The notes: generated from the sequence alone by a model not told the origin. A stretch of DNA of 7,846 nucleotides from Streptomyces violaceus (GCA_000715635.1 KL569102.1:71766-79611), one strand, 5' to 3'; counted from the stretch's first letter, positions 1-5,366 are shown. A program made the numbers and translations.

Positions 1-117
1 CAGCTGCTGCAGCTGCGCCACGGTGAGACCGGTGTACGCGGTAACGACGGCACCGTTGGAGTTGCGGAACTTGTCCCGCATCTCCTCGACGGCATCGACC
101 TTGTCAGGCCTCGCCAT
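1..117 (-). CDS. rplJ: 50S ribosomal protein L10, N-terminal fragment
   Basis: Only the first 39 codons are inside the window; the gene runs off the left edge. The peptide starts MARPDKVDAVEEM and continues with a stretch containing NGAVVTAYTGLTVAQLQQL, the N-terminal rRNA-binding part of L10, which anchors L7/L12 dimers on the ribosomal stalk. The ATG at 117-115 has a very good ribosome binding site (AAGGAGG, about 9 bases upstream). It lies downstream of a long structured leader (about 240 bases) typical of L10 operons, which supports the identification. In the usual bacterial order rplL and rpoBC would follow beyond the left edge; this is inference. The call rests on the N-terminus, the leader and the neighbouring rplK-rplA. 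Confidence 0.93.
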   Translation of the reverse strand, partial: MARPDKVDAVEEMRDKFRNSNGAVVTAYTGLTVAQLQQL

Positions 118-170
118 GAGCCTCGGCCTCCTTCCGGGTGATTCGGACCGCGCGGACCCGAAGGAGGACT

Positions 171-209
171 GGGGAAAACGAAACGCCCCGGCGCAAGCGC
201 ACGGGGCGT
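171..209 (-). terminator. Attenuator-like hairpin in the rplJ leader
   Basis: Read on the minus strand, ACGCCCCG (209-202) pairs perfectly with CGGGGCGT (190-183) around an 11-base loop that can itself fold (GCGC-TT-GCGC). It is followed at once by a T-rich run, TTCGTTTT. This is an intrinsic-terminator layout, yet it lies inside the transcribed leader, about 65 bases before the rplJ start codon. Premature termination in rplJL leaders, controlled by the L10-L12 complex, is established in Bacillus subtilis. A similar attenuation here is inference. It could also be a leaky terminator for the upstream lipoprotein transcript. Confidence 0.65.
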
Positions 210-239
210 AGCTCGACCGGCTGTCCGCTCGCACACGGC

Positions 240-357
240 GGCGAATTCCAGGAGCTCTTCCAGTGTCACCTGCGCGGGTCGTCCGCCGTTCAGCGGATCC
301 TTCGGCCACCGCGCCCTCTTCCGAGCACGCGGTAACGACCAGCGGTCTTTGGCTTCT
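240..357 (-). promoter_or_regulatory. L10 leader (ribosomal protein autoregulatory RNA)
   Basis: The minus strand begins here with TGTAGAAGCCAAAGACCG, which resembles the conserved start of actinobacterial L10 leaders. It can fold into a multibranch structure. A closing helix GGTCGT (340-335) with ACGACC (282-277) encloses a hairpin ACCGCG (333-328) with CGCGGT (313-308), and a small hairpin CCGC/GCGG (296-293 with 286-283). Leaders of this class bind L10(L12)4 and repress the rplJL operon when stalk protein is in excess. The start is set by the predicted transcription start; the downstream border is approximate. The attenuator hairpin at 171-209 is the likely output element. Confidence 0.7.
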
Positions 358-362
358 ACAGG

Positions 363-392
363 AGGGTACGGGAACGGATCGCCGTCAAGCAA
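363..392 (-). promoter_or_regulatory. Candidate rplJ promoter
   Basis: On the minus strand TTGCTT (392-387) lies 18 bases from TACCCT (368-363), matching the TTGnnn and TAnnnT pattern of the vegetative sigma factor. A better -35 match, TTGACG (388-383), overlaps the first but would be only 14 bases from that -10. The predicted start near 356 falls exactly at the beginning of the L10 leader, which is the main support. The assignment is by eye. Confidence 0.5.
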
Positions 393-439
393 ATCCGCCC
401 GTACGGCTCCGTCGTACGACCGGCGGTGCGGGGCGGATC
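392..439 (-). terminator. Possible terminator of the first lipoprotein gene
   Basis: Starting within the stop codon of the lipoprotein gene, ATCCGCCC (438-431) pairs with GGGCGGAT (400-393), with about 30 bases between that contain two smaller palindromes (GTCGTACGAC at 411-420, CCGTACGG at 399-406). The right arm runs into TTTGCTTG, so the hairpin ends in a short T-run. The same TTTGCTTG supplies the -35 region of the candidate rplJ promoter, so terminator and promoter would overlap. The loop is large and the T-run short, so this is tentative. Confidence 0.35.
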
Positions 440-1268
440 AGCCCTGCTCCAGCTCCTTGAACATGCCGGCGAGGTCCGCGACCTCCTTGGCGGGCGGCGC
501 CTTGACGTCCACCGGCTTGTTGTAGTCGAGGAAGGTGATGGTCATGTCGAGCGGGCCCTTTTCGGCATCGCCCTTCATGCGGAACTGCTTGGTGTGGTCG
601 TCGCCGTCGATCCACATGTCCATCGTGAGCTTGTCGACGCCGAGCTTCTCGTACTGCTTGATGCTCTTCTCGCGCTGCTTGCGGGCGTCCGCCTTCGCGT
701 CCTTGAGGGAGGCGCGCAGGTCGGCGAGGGTGACCGTGCCCGAGTAGTGGGTCGTCTCGACGCCGTCGACCTTCTCGGAGCCGACCTTCTTCACGTTCTT
801 GGCGCCCGTGAGGAAGGCGGACTCGGCCGCCGGGTTCTGCTCGGCCTGGCTCGTGCTGCTGCCCATCTGGTCCAGTTCCTTGCCGGCCTCGGACCCGGAC
901 AGGTCGAACTTCATCCAGCGCTTGCCGTCCATCTCCTTGGCCATCTCGGCTCCCCCACCGAGGTACATGGCCTTGTCGACGAGGCGGATCTCCATGGCCT
1001 CGGTGGTTCCCTTGTCGGGCGCCGTCACCTTCATGCTCATGGCGATCGTGGGCTTCAGGCGCATCGACGCCTCGCCCTTGACCCGGCCCTCGCCCGGGGA
1101 CGTGCCGCTCAGGCGGTAGCGGAGGGACGTGATGTCCTCCGTGTTCTTCGCCGCCTTGGCGACGGCGGCCGCGGGCGTCATCTCCGGCGACTGCTCGGAT
1201 CCGCAGCCGACCGCGCCGGCGGCGAGAAGCAGTGCGCCCAGCCCGGCGGCGGGTATGGATGTCCTCAT
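438..1268 (-). CDS. Secreted lipoprotein, LppX/LprAFG (LolA-like) family
   Basis: The 276-residue product has a lipoprotein signal peptide (MRTSIPAAG, then hydrophobic [13 protein letters not shown]) with the lipidated cysteine at residue 22. The lipobox AVGC is slightly off-consensus at -3. The mature part starts polar and has beta-rich features of the LppX/LprAFG family: GEASMRLKP (65-73), KRWMKFD (116-122), a [21 protein letters not shown] stretch (159-179) and MDMWIDGDD (216-224). Members have a LolA-like fold with a cavity; in mycobacteria LppX, LprG and relatives carry lipids at the cell envelope. The cargo here is unknown. Residues 182-210 are a charged Lys/Arg/Ala-rich helix. I chose the ATG at 1268, preceded by GGGGGG five bases away, because it gives a normal signal peptide; an in-frame GTG at 1301 would add eleven residues. 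It is related to the next gene upstream (1362-2228). The family call is by motif recognition. Confidence 0.8.
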   Translation of the reverse strand: MRTSIPAAGLGALLLAAGAVGCGSEQSPEMTPAAAVAKAAKNTEDITSLRYRLSGTSPGEGRVKGEASMRLKPTIAMSMKVTAPDKGTTEAMEIRLVDKAMYLGGGAEMAKEMDGKRWMKFDLSGSEAGKELDQMGSSTSQAEQNPAAESAFLTGAKNVKKVGSEKVDGVETTHYSGTVTLADLRASLKDAKADARKQREKSIKQYEKLGVDKLTMDMWIDGDDHTKQFRMKGDAEKGPLDMTITFLDYNKPVDVKAPPAKEVADLAGMFKELEQG

Positions 1269-1292
1269 CGATTCCCCCCAAGGAATACATGA

Positions 1293-1343
1293 TTGCTTCA
1301 CAGCAAGGCGGTGAGCCTATCCCAGAGGGGCACAAGTGATCTA
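1293..1343 (-). promoter_or_regulatory. Candidate promoter with start-site dyad, first lipoprotein gene
   Basis: On the minus strand TAGATC (1343-1338) is 18 bases from TAGGCT (1319-1314). The -10 is a good Streptomyces-type match, the -35 a weak one (3 of 6). The predicted start near 1307 is immediately followed by an inverted repeat TTGCT-GTGA-AGCAA (1306-1293), placed where a repressor could act or where a 5'-end hairpin would form. The spacer between the two lipoprotein genes (93 bases) holds no terminator that I can see, so read-through from the upstream lipoprotein gene is also likely. Confidence 0.3.
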
Positions 1344-1361
1344 TCCGAATTCACGGCGACC

Positions 1362-2228
1362 TCAGGGCGTACCGGCCGTACCGGCCTTCTTCCGCATCAG
1401 GTCCTCGAAGTCCCCGGTGTCGGACAGCGGGGGCCGCTGGGCCCGGACCCGCACGCCGTAGTCGCGGTAGTGCGCGGTCTGGGTCATCCGGCCCGTGGTC
1501 ATCCGGGCCTTCTCCACCTTCTTGACCAGAAGATCCCGCTCGTCGATCCAGATGTCGACGGTCTCGGTGGTGACGCCGGCGTCGGTCAGCTGCTTCTTCA
1601 GGCCGTCGTCGGTGACGTCCGCCGCGGCCACGGTGCCGGAGTAGTGCGTGGCAGCCCGGCCGCGCACGGTCTCCTCGCCGACCTTTCTGACGTCCCCGGA
1701 GGCCAGCAGGAGTTTCACGGACTGGTTGGGGGTGGTGGTGCGCATCTGGTCGCCGAGGTGGACCCCGGAGCCGCCGGCGAGGGCCTCGAGATCGTCGTAC
1801 GCGTACCGGATCCAGTGTCTGCCGTCGGCCTGCTCGGCGAACGTGTCGCCCATGCGCGCGTAGTAGGCGTCGGGCAGGTAGCGAGCCTCCATCGAGGTGG
1901 TGCCGAGCCGGCGCATGGTGTCGGCGATGGTGCCGCCGGTGTAGGTGATGGTGAGGGAGCCGGTGATGCCGTCGTTCCAGCCGAGGGTGCCGTCGGCGGT
2001 CATGGACATCAGCGAGCCCATGGTCGTCGTGGACTCGACGCGGGCGGACTCGGCCCGTGCGGTGGCCCGTTCGGCGGAGCGCAGGGCCGCAAGGGAGGTG
2101 CCGCGCGCGGCACGGTCGTCTTCGCCAGGGCGGTCGGAGGAGTCCGGGAAGCTACAGGCGGCCACCCCCGTCAGCGCGGTCGCCACCGCGAGCACCAGGC
2201 CCACGCGGCGCACGGTCGTGCCCTGCAT
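1362..2228 (-). CDS. Secreted lipoprotein, paralogue of its neighbour (LppX/LprAFG-like)
   Basis: The 288-residue product has a signal peptide with twin arginines at residues 7-8 (MQGTTVRRVG), a hydrophobic stretch, and a lipobox GVAAC with the lipidated cysteine at residue 25. The mature start is Ser/Asp/Gly-rich. The body parallels the adjacent gene: GRHWIRYAYDDLEAL (136-150, against GKRWMKFD), VRKVGEETVRGRAATHYSGTV (180-200, against [21 protein letters not shown]) and VDIWIDERD (224-232, against MDMWIDGDD). The two genes are therefore diverged tandem paralogues of a LolA-like lipoprotein family whose ligand here is unknown. The ATG at 2228 is preceded by GGGGGGACGT, the same G-rich binding site style as the neighbour. 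I found no convincing promoter in the 70 bases between this start and the rplA terminator. Confidence 0.8.
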   Translation of the reverse strand: MQGTTVRRVGLVLAVATALTGVAACSFPDSSDRPGEDDRAARGTSLAALRSAERATARAESARVESTTTMGSLMSMTADGTLGWNDGITGSLTITYTGGTIADTMRRLGTTSMEARYLPDAYYARMGDTFAEQADGRHWIRYAYDDLEALAGGSGVHLGDQMRTTTPNQSVKLLLASGDVRKVGEETVRGRAATHYSGTVAAADVTDDGLKKQLTDAGVTTETVDIWIDERDLLVKKVEKARMTTGRMTQTAHYRDYGVRVRAQRPPLSDTGDFEDLMRKKAGTAGTP

Positions 2229-2297
2229 ACGTCCCCCCGTTCGTATCCCGTTCCCGCACGTTAACCCAGGCCACCGGCATACGTACCGGAAAAGGGA

Positions 2298-2333
2298 ACG
2301 GGCCCCGCACCTGTTAAGAGGTGCGGGGCCCGT
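2298..2333 (-). terminator. rplKA operon terminator
   Basis: A perfect 15-base-pair stem (2298-2312 with 2319-2333), rich in GC, closes a six-base loop, GTTAAG on the plus strand. On the minus strand it lies 25 bases past the rplA stop codon and is followed by TCCCTTTTCC. The long perfect stem and position make it the end of the rplK-rplA transcript. It separates the ribosomal genes from the lipoprotein genes. The stem would also form in plus-strand RNA, but there is no plus-strand gene to end here. Confidence 0.88.
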
Positions 2334-2357
2334 GACCGGTTGGGCGAGCCGTCAGGC

Positions 2358-3083
2358 TCAGACCGCGGCCGGGTCCTCCTCGACGAGGAGGTTGCGGGTG
2401 CGGTTGGAGTCGATCGGAATGCCGGGGCCCATCGTGGTGCTGATGGCGGCCTTCTTGATGTAGCGACCCTTGGCGGCGGACGGCTTCAGACGGAGGATCT
2501 CCTCCAGCGCCGCGCCGTAGTTCTCCACCAGCTTGGTGTCGTCGAACGACGTCTTGCCGATGATGAAGTGCAGGTTCGAGTGCTTGTCGACGCGGAACTC
2601 GATCTTGCCGCCCTTGATGTCGTTGACAGCCTTGGTGACATCGGGGGTGACGGTGCCGGTCTTCGGGTTCGGCATCAGACCACGCGGGCCGAGCACACGG
2701 CCGAGGCGGCCGACCTTGCCCATGAGGTCCGGGGTGGCGACGACGGCGTCGAAGTCCAGACGGCCCTTCGACACCTCGTCGATCAACTCGTCGGCGCCGA
2801 CGATGTCGGCGCCCGCGGCACGAGCGGCCTCGGCACGGTCACCGGTCGCGAAGACCAGGACCCGGGCGGTCTTACCGGTGCCGTGCGGGAGGTTCACGGT
2901 GCCACGGACCATCTGGTCGGCCTTGCGCGGGTCGACACCCAGACGGAAGGCGACCTCGACGGTGCCGTCGAACTTGGTCGTGGAGGTCTCCTTGGCGAGA
3001 CGGACGGCCTCGAGCGGGGCGTAGAGCTTCTCCCGGTCGATCTTGGCGTCCGCAGCGCGAAGGGACTTGCTGCGCTTGCTCAC
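2358..3083 (-). CDS. rplA: 50S ribosomal protein L1
   Basis: The 241-residue product has normal length for L1, the protein of the mobile L1 stalk of the large subunit near the ribosomal E site. Recognisable blocks are [13 protein letters not shown] (59-71), the family signature [19 protein letters not shown] (128-146), [22 protein letters not shown] (156-177) and the C-terminal [11 protein letters not shown] (215-225). The start is GTG at 3083, with AGGAG five bases upstream. It follows rplK by 76 bases on the same strand, so the two are one operon. L1 is a known translational autoregulator of this operon in other bacteria, and the spacer upstream contains a suitable stem (3111-3138). A strong terminator follows the stop codon. 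Confidence 0.98.
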   Translation of the reverse strand: MSKRSKSLRAADAKIDREKLYAPLEAVRLAKETSTTKFDGTVEVAFRLGVDPRKADQMVRGTVNLPHGTGKTARVLVFATGDRAEAARAAGADIVGADELIDEVSKGRLDFDAVVATPDLMGKVGRLGRVLGPRGLMPNPKTGTVTPDVTKAVNDIKGGKIEFRVDKHSNLHFIIGKTSFDDTKLVENYGAALEEILRLKPSAAKGRYIKKAAISTTMGPGIPIDSNRTRNLLVEEDPAAV

Positions 3084-3110
3084 TACTGCTCCTGTGGATT
3101 CTTAGGAGTC

Positions 3111-3138
3111 GTGGTCCGGGCCGAGCCGGCCCTGCCAC
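3111..3138 (-). promoter_or_regulatory. Two-helix stem in the rplK-rplA spacer, possible L1 target
   Basis: On the minus strand GTGG (3138-3135) pairs with CCAC (3114-3111), and inside it GGGCCG (3132-3127) pairs with CGGCCC (3123-3118) around a three-base loop. The helices are separated by an asymmetric internal loop (CA against GGA). Two short helices joined by an asymmetric loop is the general shape of L1 binding sites on mRNA and rRNA. It sits 27 bases upstream of the rplA start. L1 binding is inference; it could be a simple intercistronic hairpin. Confidence 0.35.
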
Positions 3139-3159
3139 TTCTGCTGATGGAGTTGGGGC

Positions 3160-3594
3160 TCAGTCCTCGACCGTGACGCCCATGGAACGGGCGGTGCCGG
3201 CGATGATCTTCGCGGCGGCGTCCAGGTCGTTGGCGTTGAGGTCGGGCATCTTGGTCGTGGCGATCTCACGGACCTGGTCACGCGTGATCTTCGCGACCTT
3301 GGTCTTGTGCGGCTCGCCCGAGCCCTTCTCGATGCCCGCGGCCTTCAGGATCATCTTGGCGGCCGGCGGGGTCTTGGTGATGAAGGTGAAGGAACGGTCC
3401 TCGTAGACCGTGATCTCCACCGGGATGACCCAGCCACGCTGCGACTCGGTCGCGGCGTTGTACGCCTTGCAGAACTCCATGATGTTGACGCCGTGCTGGC
3501 CCAGCGCGGGGCCGACCGGCGGGGCCGGGTTGGCGGCACCGGCCTGGATCTGGAGCTTGATGAGCCCCGTGACCTTCTTCTTCTTGGGAGGCAT
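3160..3594 (-). CDS. rplK: 50S ribosomal protein L11
   Basis: The 144-residue product matches L11 in length and sequence throughout. The N-terminal domain has [20 protein letters not shown] (7-26) and [19 protein letters not shown] (28-46), including the proline-rich segment near residues 23-29 where thiopeptide antibiotics such as thiostrepton contact L11. The C-terminal rRNA-binding domain ends in [10 protein letters not shown]11 forms the GTPase-associated centre with 23S rRNA and is needed for the stringent response through RelA. The ATG at 3594 is preceded by GGAGAG. A terminator separates it from nusG, so it should have its own promoter in the 3595-3700 region; rplA follows 76 bases later. 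Confidence 0.98.
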   Translation of the reverse strand: MPPKKKKVTGLIKLQIQAGAANPAPPVGPALGQHGVNIMEFCKAYNAATESQRGWVIPVEITVYEDRSFTFITKTPPAAKMILKAAGIEKGSGEPHKTKVAKITRDQVREIATTKMPDLNANDLDAAAKIIAGTARSMGVTVED

Positions 3595-3633
3595 TGCTCT
3601 CTCCGGGTCCTAGTGAGAGTTTTCCAGCCCCCG

Positions 3634-3650
3634 ATCCGGATCATCCGGAT
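3634..3650. repeat. Two ATCCGGAT palindromes in tandem
   Basis: The palindromic octamer ATCCGGAT occurs at 3634-3641 and again at 3643-3650, one base apart, in the rplK leader or promoter region 40 to 56 bases before the start codon. A third copy is at 5170-5177, upstream of tRNA-Trp. It may be a protein binding site or an RNA hairpin element; function unknown. Confidence 0.5.
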
Positions 3651-3659
3651 GGAGGCATA

Positions 3660-3690
3660 CCGCACAACGATAACGGGTATCCATGTGCGG
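3660..3690 (-). promoter_or_regulatory. Two-tier inverted repeat upstream of rplK
   Basis: CCGCACA (3660-3666) is complementary to TGTGCGG (3684-3690), and inside it GATA (3669-3672) to TATC (3678-3681), separated by symmetric two-base internal loops. It lies between the nusG terminator T-run and rplK. It may be a back-up terminator stem, an operator, or the start of the rplK leader. No clean vegetative promoter stands out here: TTGGCC-16-TATCGT, which overlaps the repeat, and TTGTGC-17-ATGATC are weak candidates. Confidence 0.4.
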
Positions 3691-3692
3691 CC

Positions 3693-3738
3693 AAAAACCG
3701 AGCAGGTCAGGCAGGCTCCAGGAGCCCGTCTGACCTGT
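3693..3738 (-). terminator. nusG (secE-nusG) terminator
   Basis: On the minus strand a stem of about 16 pairs forms between 3738-3722 and 3718-3702, with one mismatch and two non-Watson-Crick positions, around a tiny loop. After four bases it is followed by TTTTT (3697-3693). It starts about 20 bases past the nusG stop codon. This is one of the most classical intrinsic terminators in the window and implies that rplK is started separately. Confidence 0.88.
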
Positions 3739-3756
3739 TCGGAAGCTGGGTGACTG

Positions 3757-4596
3757 CTAGTTCTTCTGGATCTGGTCGAAGGAGAGCTCGACCGGCGTCT
3801 CGCGGCCGAAGATCTCGACGAGGCCCTTGACCTTCTTCGAGTCCGGGTTGATCTCGTTGATGGTCGCCTGCAGCGTGGCGAACGGGCCGTCGGTGACGGT
3901 GACCGAGTCGCCGACCTCGAAGTCCAGCACCTGGACCTCGACCTTGCGCTGCGGAGCCGGCTTACCCTCGGCCTCGGCGGCCTCGCGGGCGGCCTTCTCC
4001 TCGGCCTCCGGAGCGAGCATCTTGACGATCTCGTCCAGCGTCAGCGGGTACGGGTCGTAGGCGTTGCCCACGAAGCCGGTGACGCCAGGGGTGTTGCGGA
4101 CGACGCCCCAGGACTCGTTCGTCAGGTCCATGCGGACGAGGACGTAGCCCGGGAGCTTGTTCTGCTTGATCGTCTTGCGCTCGCCGTTCTTGATCTGGGC
4201 GACCTCTTCCTGCGGCACCTCGGCCTGGAAGATGAAGTCCTCGACGTTCAGCGAGACGGCGCGCTGCTCCAGGTTGGTCTTCACGCGGTTCTCGTAGCCG
4301 GCGTAGGTGTGGATGACGTACCACTCGCCGGGCAGGACCCGCAGTTCCTCGCGGAGCTTCTCGATCGGGTCGCGGTCGTCCTCGGGCTCTTCCTCGGACT
4401 CTTCCGCGACCGGCTCTTCCGCGGCCTCTTCGCCGGCCTCGGTCTCCGCCTCGGCGGCGTCGTCCGCGACGGCGTCGGCAGCCTCGACCTCGGCGGAGGC
4501 CTCGGTGTCCTCGCTGTCCGCGCCCTCGACGGTGTCGAGCTCGTCCTCGACGGACTCGACAGGCTCGATGGCGTCGTTCACGTTCGGGTCAGACAC
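3757..4596 (-). CDS. nusG: Transcription termination/antitermination factor NusG
   Basis: The 279-residue product is NusG with an actinobacterial extension. Residues 1-79 are extremely acidic (Glu/Asp/Ala-rich, such as [20 protein letters not shown] at 57-76). The NGN domain, which binds the RNA polymerase clamp, follows at about 90-196 ([20 protein letters not shown], then [30 protein letters not shown]). An Ala/Glu-rich linker spans about 198-221. The KOW domain, which contacts ribosomal protein S10 or Rho, is at about 226-279 ([19 protein letters not shown] and [19 protein letters not shown]). It is longer than the roughly 180 residues of E. coli NusG because of the acidic arm and linker. 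The start is GTG at 4596; the nearest purine-rich site (AGGAAGAAG) is somewhat far upstream, so the start rests partly on resemblance to Streptomyces NusG. It follows secE by 80 bases. Confidence 0.97.
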   Translation of the reverse strand: MSDPNVNDAIEPVESVEDELDTVEGADSEDTEASAEVEAADAVADDAAEAETEAGEEAAEEPVAEESEEEPEDDRDPIEKLREELRVLPGEWYVIHTYAGYENRVKTNLEQRAVSLNVEDFIFQAEVPQEEVAQIKNGERKTIKQNKLPGYVLVRMDLTNESWGVVRNTPGVTGFVGNAYDPYPLTLDEIVKMLAPEAEEKAAREAAEAEGKPAPQRKVEVQVLDFEVGDSVTVTDGPFATLQATINEINPDSKKVKGLVEIFGRETPVELSFDQIQKN

Positions 4597-4641
4597 GGTG
4601 GCTGCTTCTTCCTGGATACATAGGGGTGGAACATGCGAAAG

Positions 4642-4664
4642 GAGCGCCGGGTACCTCGGCGCTC
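4642..4664 (-). promoter_or_regulatory. Hairpin in the secE-nusG spacer
   Basis: GAGCGCCG (minus 4664-4657) pairs perfectly with CGGCGCTC (4649-4642) around a seven-base loop containing GGTACC. The following bases, CTTTCGC, are only slightly T-rich. The hairpin begins 12 bases past the secE stop codon. It may be a weak or partial terminator, or an RNA-processing or stability element, that sets the ratio of secE to nusG message. The weak T-run argues against full termination. Confidence 0.5.
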
Positions 4665-4676
4665 TTCGCGGGCTGC

Positions 4677-4961
4677 TCAGCCGAACACGTACTTGGCGGC
4701 GTTGCTGAGTCCATAGTCAATCACGGTGACCAGGCCGATCATGATGACGACAAAGATGATCACCACGGTCGTGTACGTCGTGAGCTGGTTGCGCGTCGGC
4801 CAGACGACCTTGCGCAGCTCCGCGACGATCTGGCGGTAGAAGAGGGCCAGGCGCTTCAGCGGGCCCTTCTTGCCGCGCTTGCCGCCCTTGCGGGCGTTCT
4901 TGGACTCCGGCGCCTCATCCTGGGCATCAGGCATGTCGATGGAGCCCACGGCGTCCGTCAC
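4677..4961 (-). CDS. secE: Preprotein translocase subunit SecE
   Basis: The 94-residue product is the single-span SecE of Gram-positive type, an essential partner of SecY and SecG in the protein-export channel. An acidic N-terminus (1-20) is followed by a very basic stretch [17 protein letters not shown] (21-37). The conserved amphipathic helix contains [13 protein letters not shown] (48-60), and one membrane helix spans about 66-84 ([19 protein letters not shown]). The chosen start is GTG at 4961 with GAGG about four bases upstream; an internal ATG at 4934 would remove nine residues. The gene lies between tRNA-Trp and nusG on the same strand, the usual bacterial order, and probably shares a transcript with both. 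Confidence 0.96.
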   Translation of the reverse strand: MTDAVGSIDMPDAQDEAPESKNARKGGKRGKKGPLKRLALFYRQIVAELRKVVWPTRNQLTTYTTVVIIFVVIMIGLVTVIDYGLSNAAKYVFG

Positions 4962-4987
4962 TCGTCCTCACCTGATTCCGGGTCGTG

Positions 4988-5018
4988 GCCGTGCCGCGCC
5001 CGGTCTGAGCCGCACGGC
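4988..5018 (-). promoter_or_regulatory. Hairpin in the secE leader
   Basis: GCCGTGC (minus 5018-5012) pairs with GCACGGC (4994-4988), enclosing 17 bases that include GGCTCAGACC. It has no following T-run and sits between tRNA-Trp and secE, 27 bases before the secE start. It is probably a leader structure or processing site; function is not evident. Confidence 0.35.
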
Positions 5019-5042
5019 GGTGCATTGCTGTACGTACATGCG

Positions 5043-5066
5043 CACACATCCTGGCGAAGGTGTGTG
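5043..5066 (-). promoter_or_regulatory. Hairpin just after tRNA-Trp, possible 3' processing element
   Basis: On the minus strand CACACA (5066-5061) pairs with TGTGTG (5048-5043) around TTCGCC-containing sequence, starting three bases after the tRNA. It has no clear T-run, so it is more likely a processing or partial termination element in a tRNA-secE transcript than a full terminator. Confidence 0.4.
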
Positions 5067-5069
5067 TAG

Positions 5070-5142
5070 CAGGGCCGGAGGGACTTGAACCCCCAACCGC
5101 TGGTTTTGGAGACCAGTGCTCTACCAATTGAGCTACGACCCT
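5070..5142 (-). tRNA. trpT: tRNA-Trp (anticodon CCA)
   Basis: The 73-base cloverleaf is complete. The acceptor stem AGGGTCG (5142-5136) pairs with CGGCCCT (5077-5071), with one G-U pair. The D arm is GCTC/GAGC. The anticodon arm CTGGT/ACCAG presents loop CTCCAAA with anticodon CCA at 5109-5107, which reads UGG. The T arm is GGGGG-TTCAAGT-CCCTC. The discriminator base is G, as expected for bacterial tRNA-Trp. The 3' CCA is not encoded and must be added. Placement directly upstream of secE suggests co-transcription with secE and nusG. The gene symbol is conventional rather than proven for this organism. Confidence 0.97.
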
Positions 5143-5227
5143 TTGTGTGTCCCCCAACGTACCGCATCCATCCGGATGCTTGGTGTGCACCGAACGGGCG
5201 CGGCCTGCTGAAGGCCAACGAGGTGAG

Positions 5228-5256
5228 AGTGTACGTGCTCCGCGGCCGGTCGTCGA
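5228..5256 (-). promoter_or_regulatory. Candidate promoter for tRNA-Trp-secE-nusG
   Basis: On the minus strand TCGACG (5256-5251; 4 of 6 matches to TTGACA) lies 17 bases from TACACT (5233-5228), a good vegetative -10. Transcription would start near 5221, about 79 bases before the tRNA. A nearer TACGTT (5161-5156) lacks a recognisable -35. Identified by eye. Confidence 0.5.
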
Positions 5257-5366
5257 ACAGAAAGGACCCGCGGGAGGCCTTGTTGGCGCAAGATCGCCCC
5301 CGGAACCAGGAGCGGGCGGCGGGCCTCAGGCTGAAGATCGCCCAGGCCGGGCGGTCGATCCGTACT

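Noticed and set aside
1269..1301. Upstream GTG start for the first lipoprotein gene
   Set aside because: It would place eleven extra residues before an otherwise standard signal peptide and would use the dyad as coding sequence; the ATG at 1268 has a G-rich binding site at normal distance.
385..1335. Long open frames overlapping the first lipoprotein gene on both strands (385-1335 minus, 426-1292 plus)
   Set aside because: They are low-complexity Arg/Gly/His-rich or Leu/Gly-rich translations with no signal peptide or motif, as expected for out-of-frame reading of high-GC coding DNA. The 438-1268 frame has a proper lipoprotein signal and family motifs.
1293..2264. Plus-strand 323-residue frame opposite the second lipoprotein gene
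   Set aside because: It is antisense to a gene with a clear signal peptide and has Gly/Val/Ala-rich composition without recognisable domains.
2340..3176. Plus-strand 278-residue frame opposite rplA
   Set aside because: It is entirely antisense to the confidently identified L1 gene, spans its terminator side, and has no family resemblance.
4958..5218. Minus-strand frames across tRNA-Trp that read through the tRNA
   Set aside because: The sequence folds as a complete tRNA-Trp; the peptides (containing GRSSIGRALVSKTSG-like text) are the familiar spurious translation of tRNA genes.
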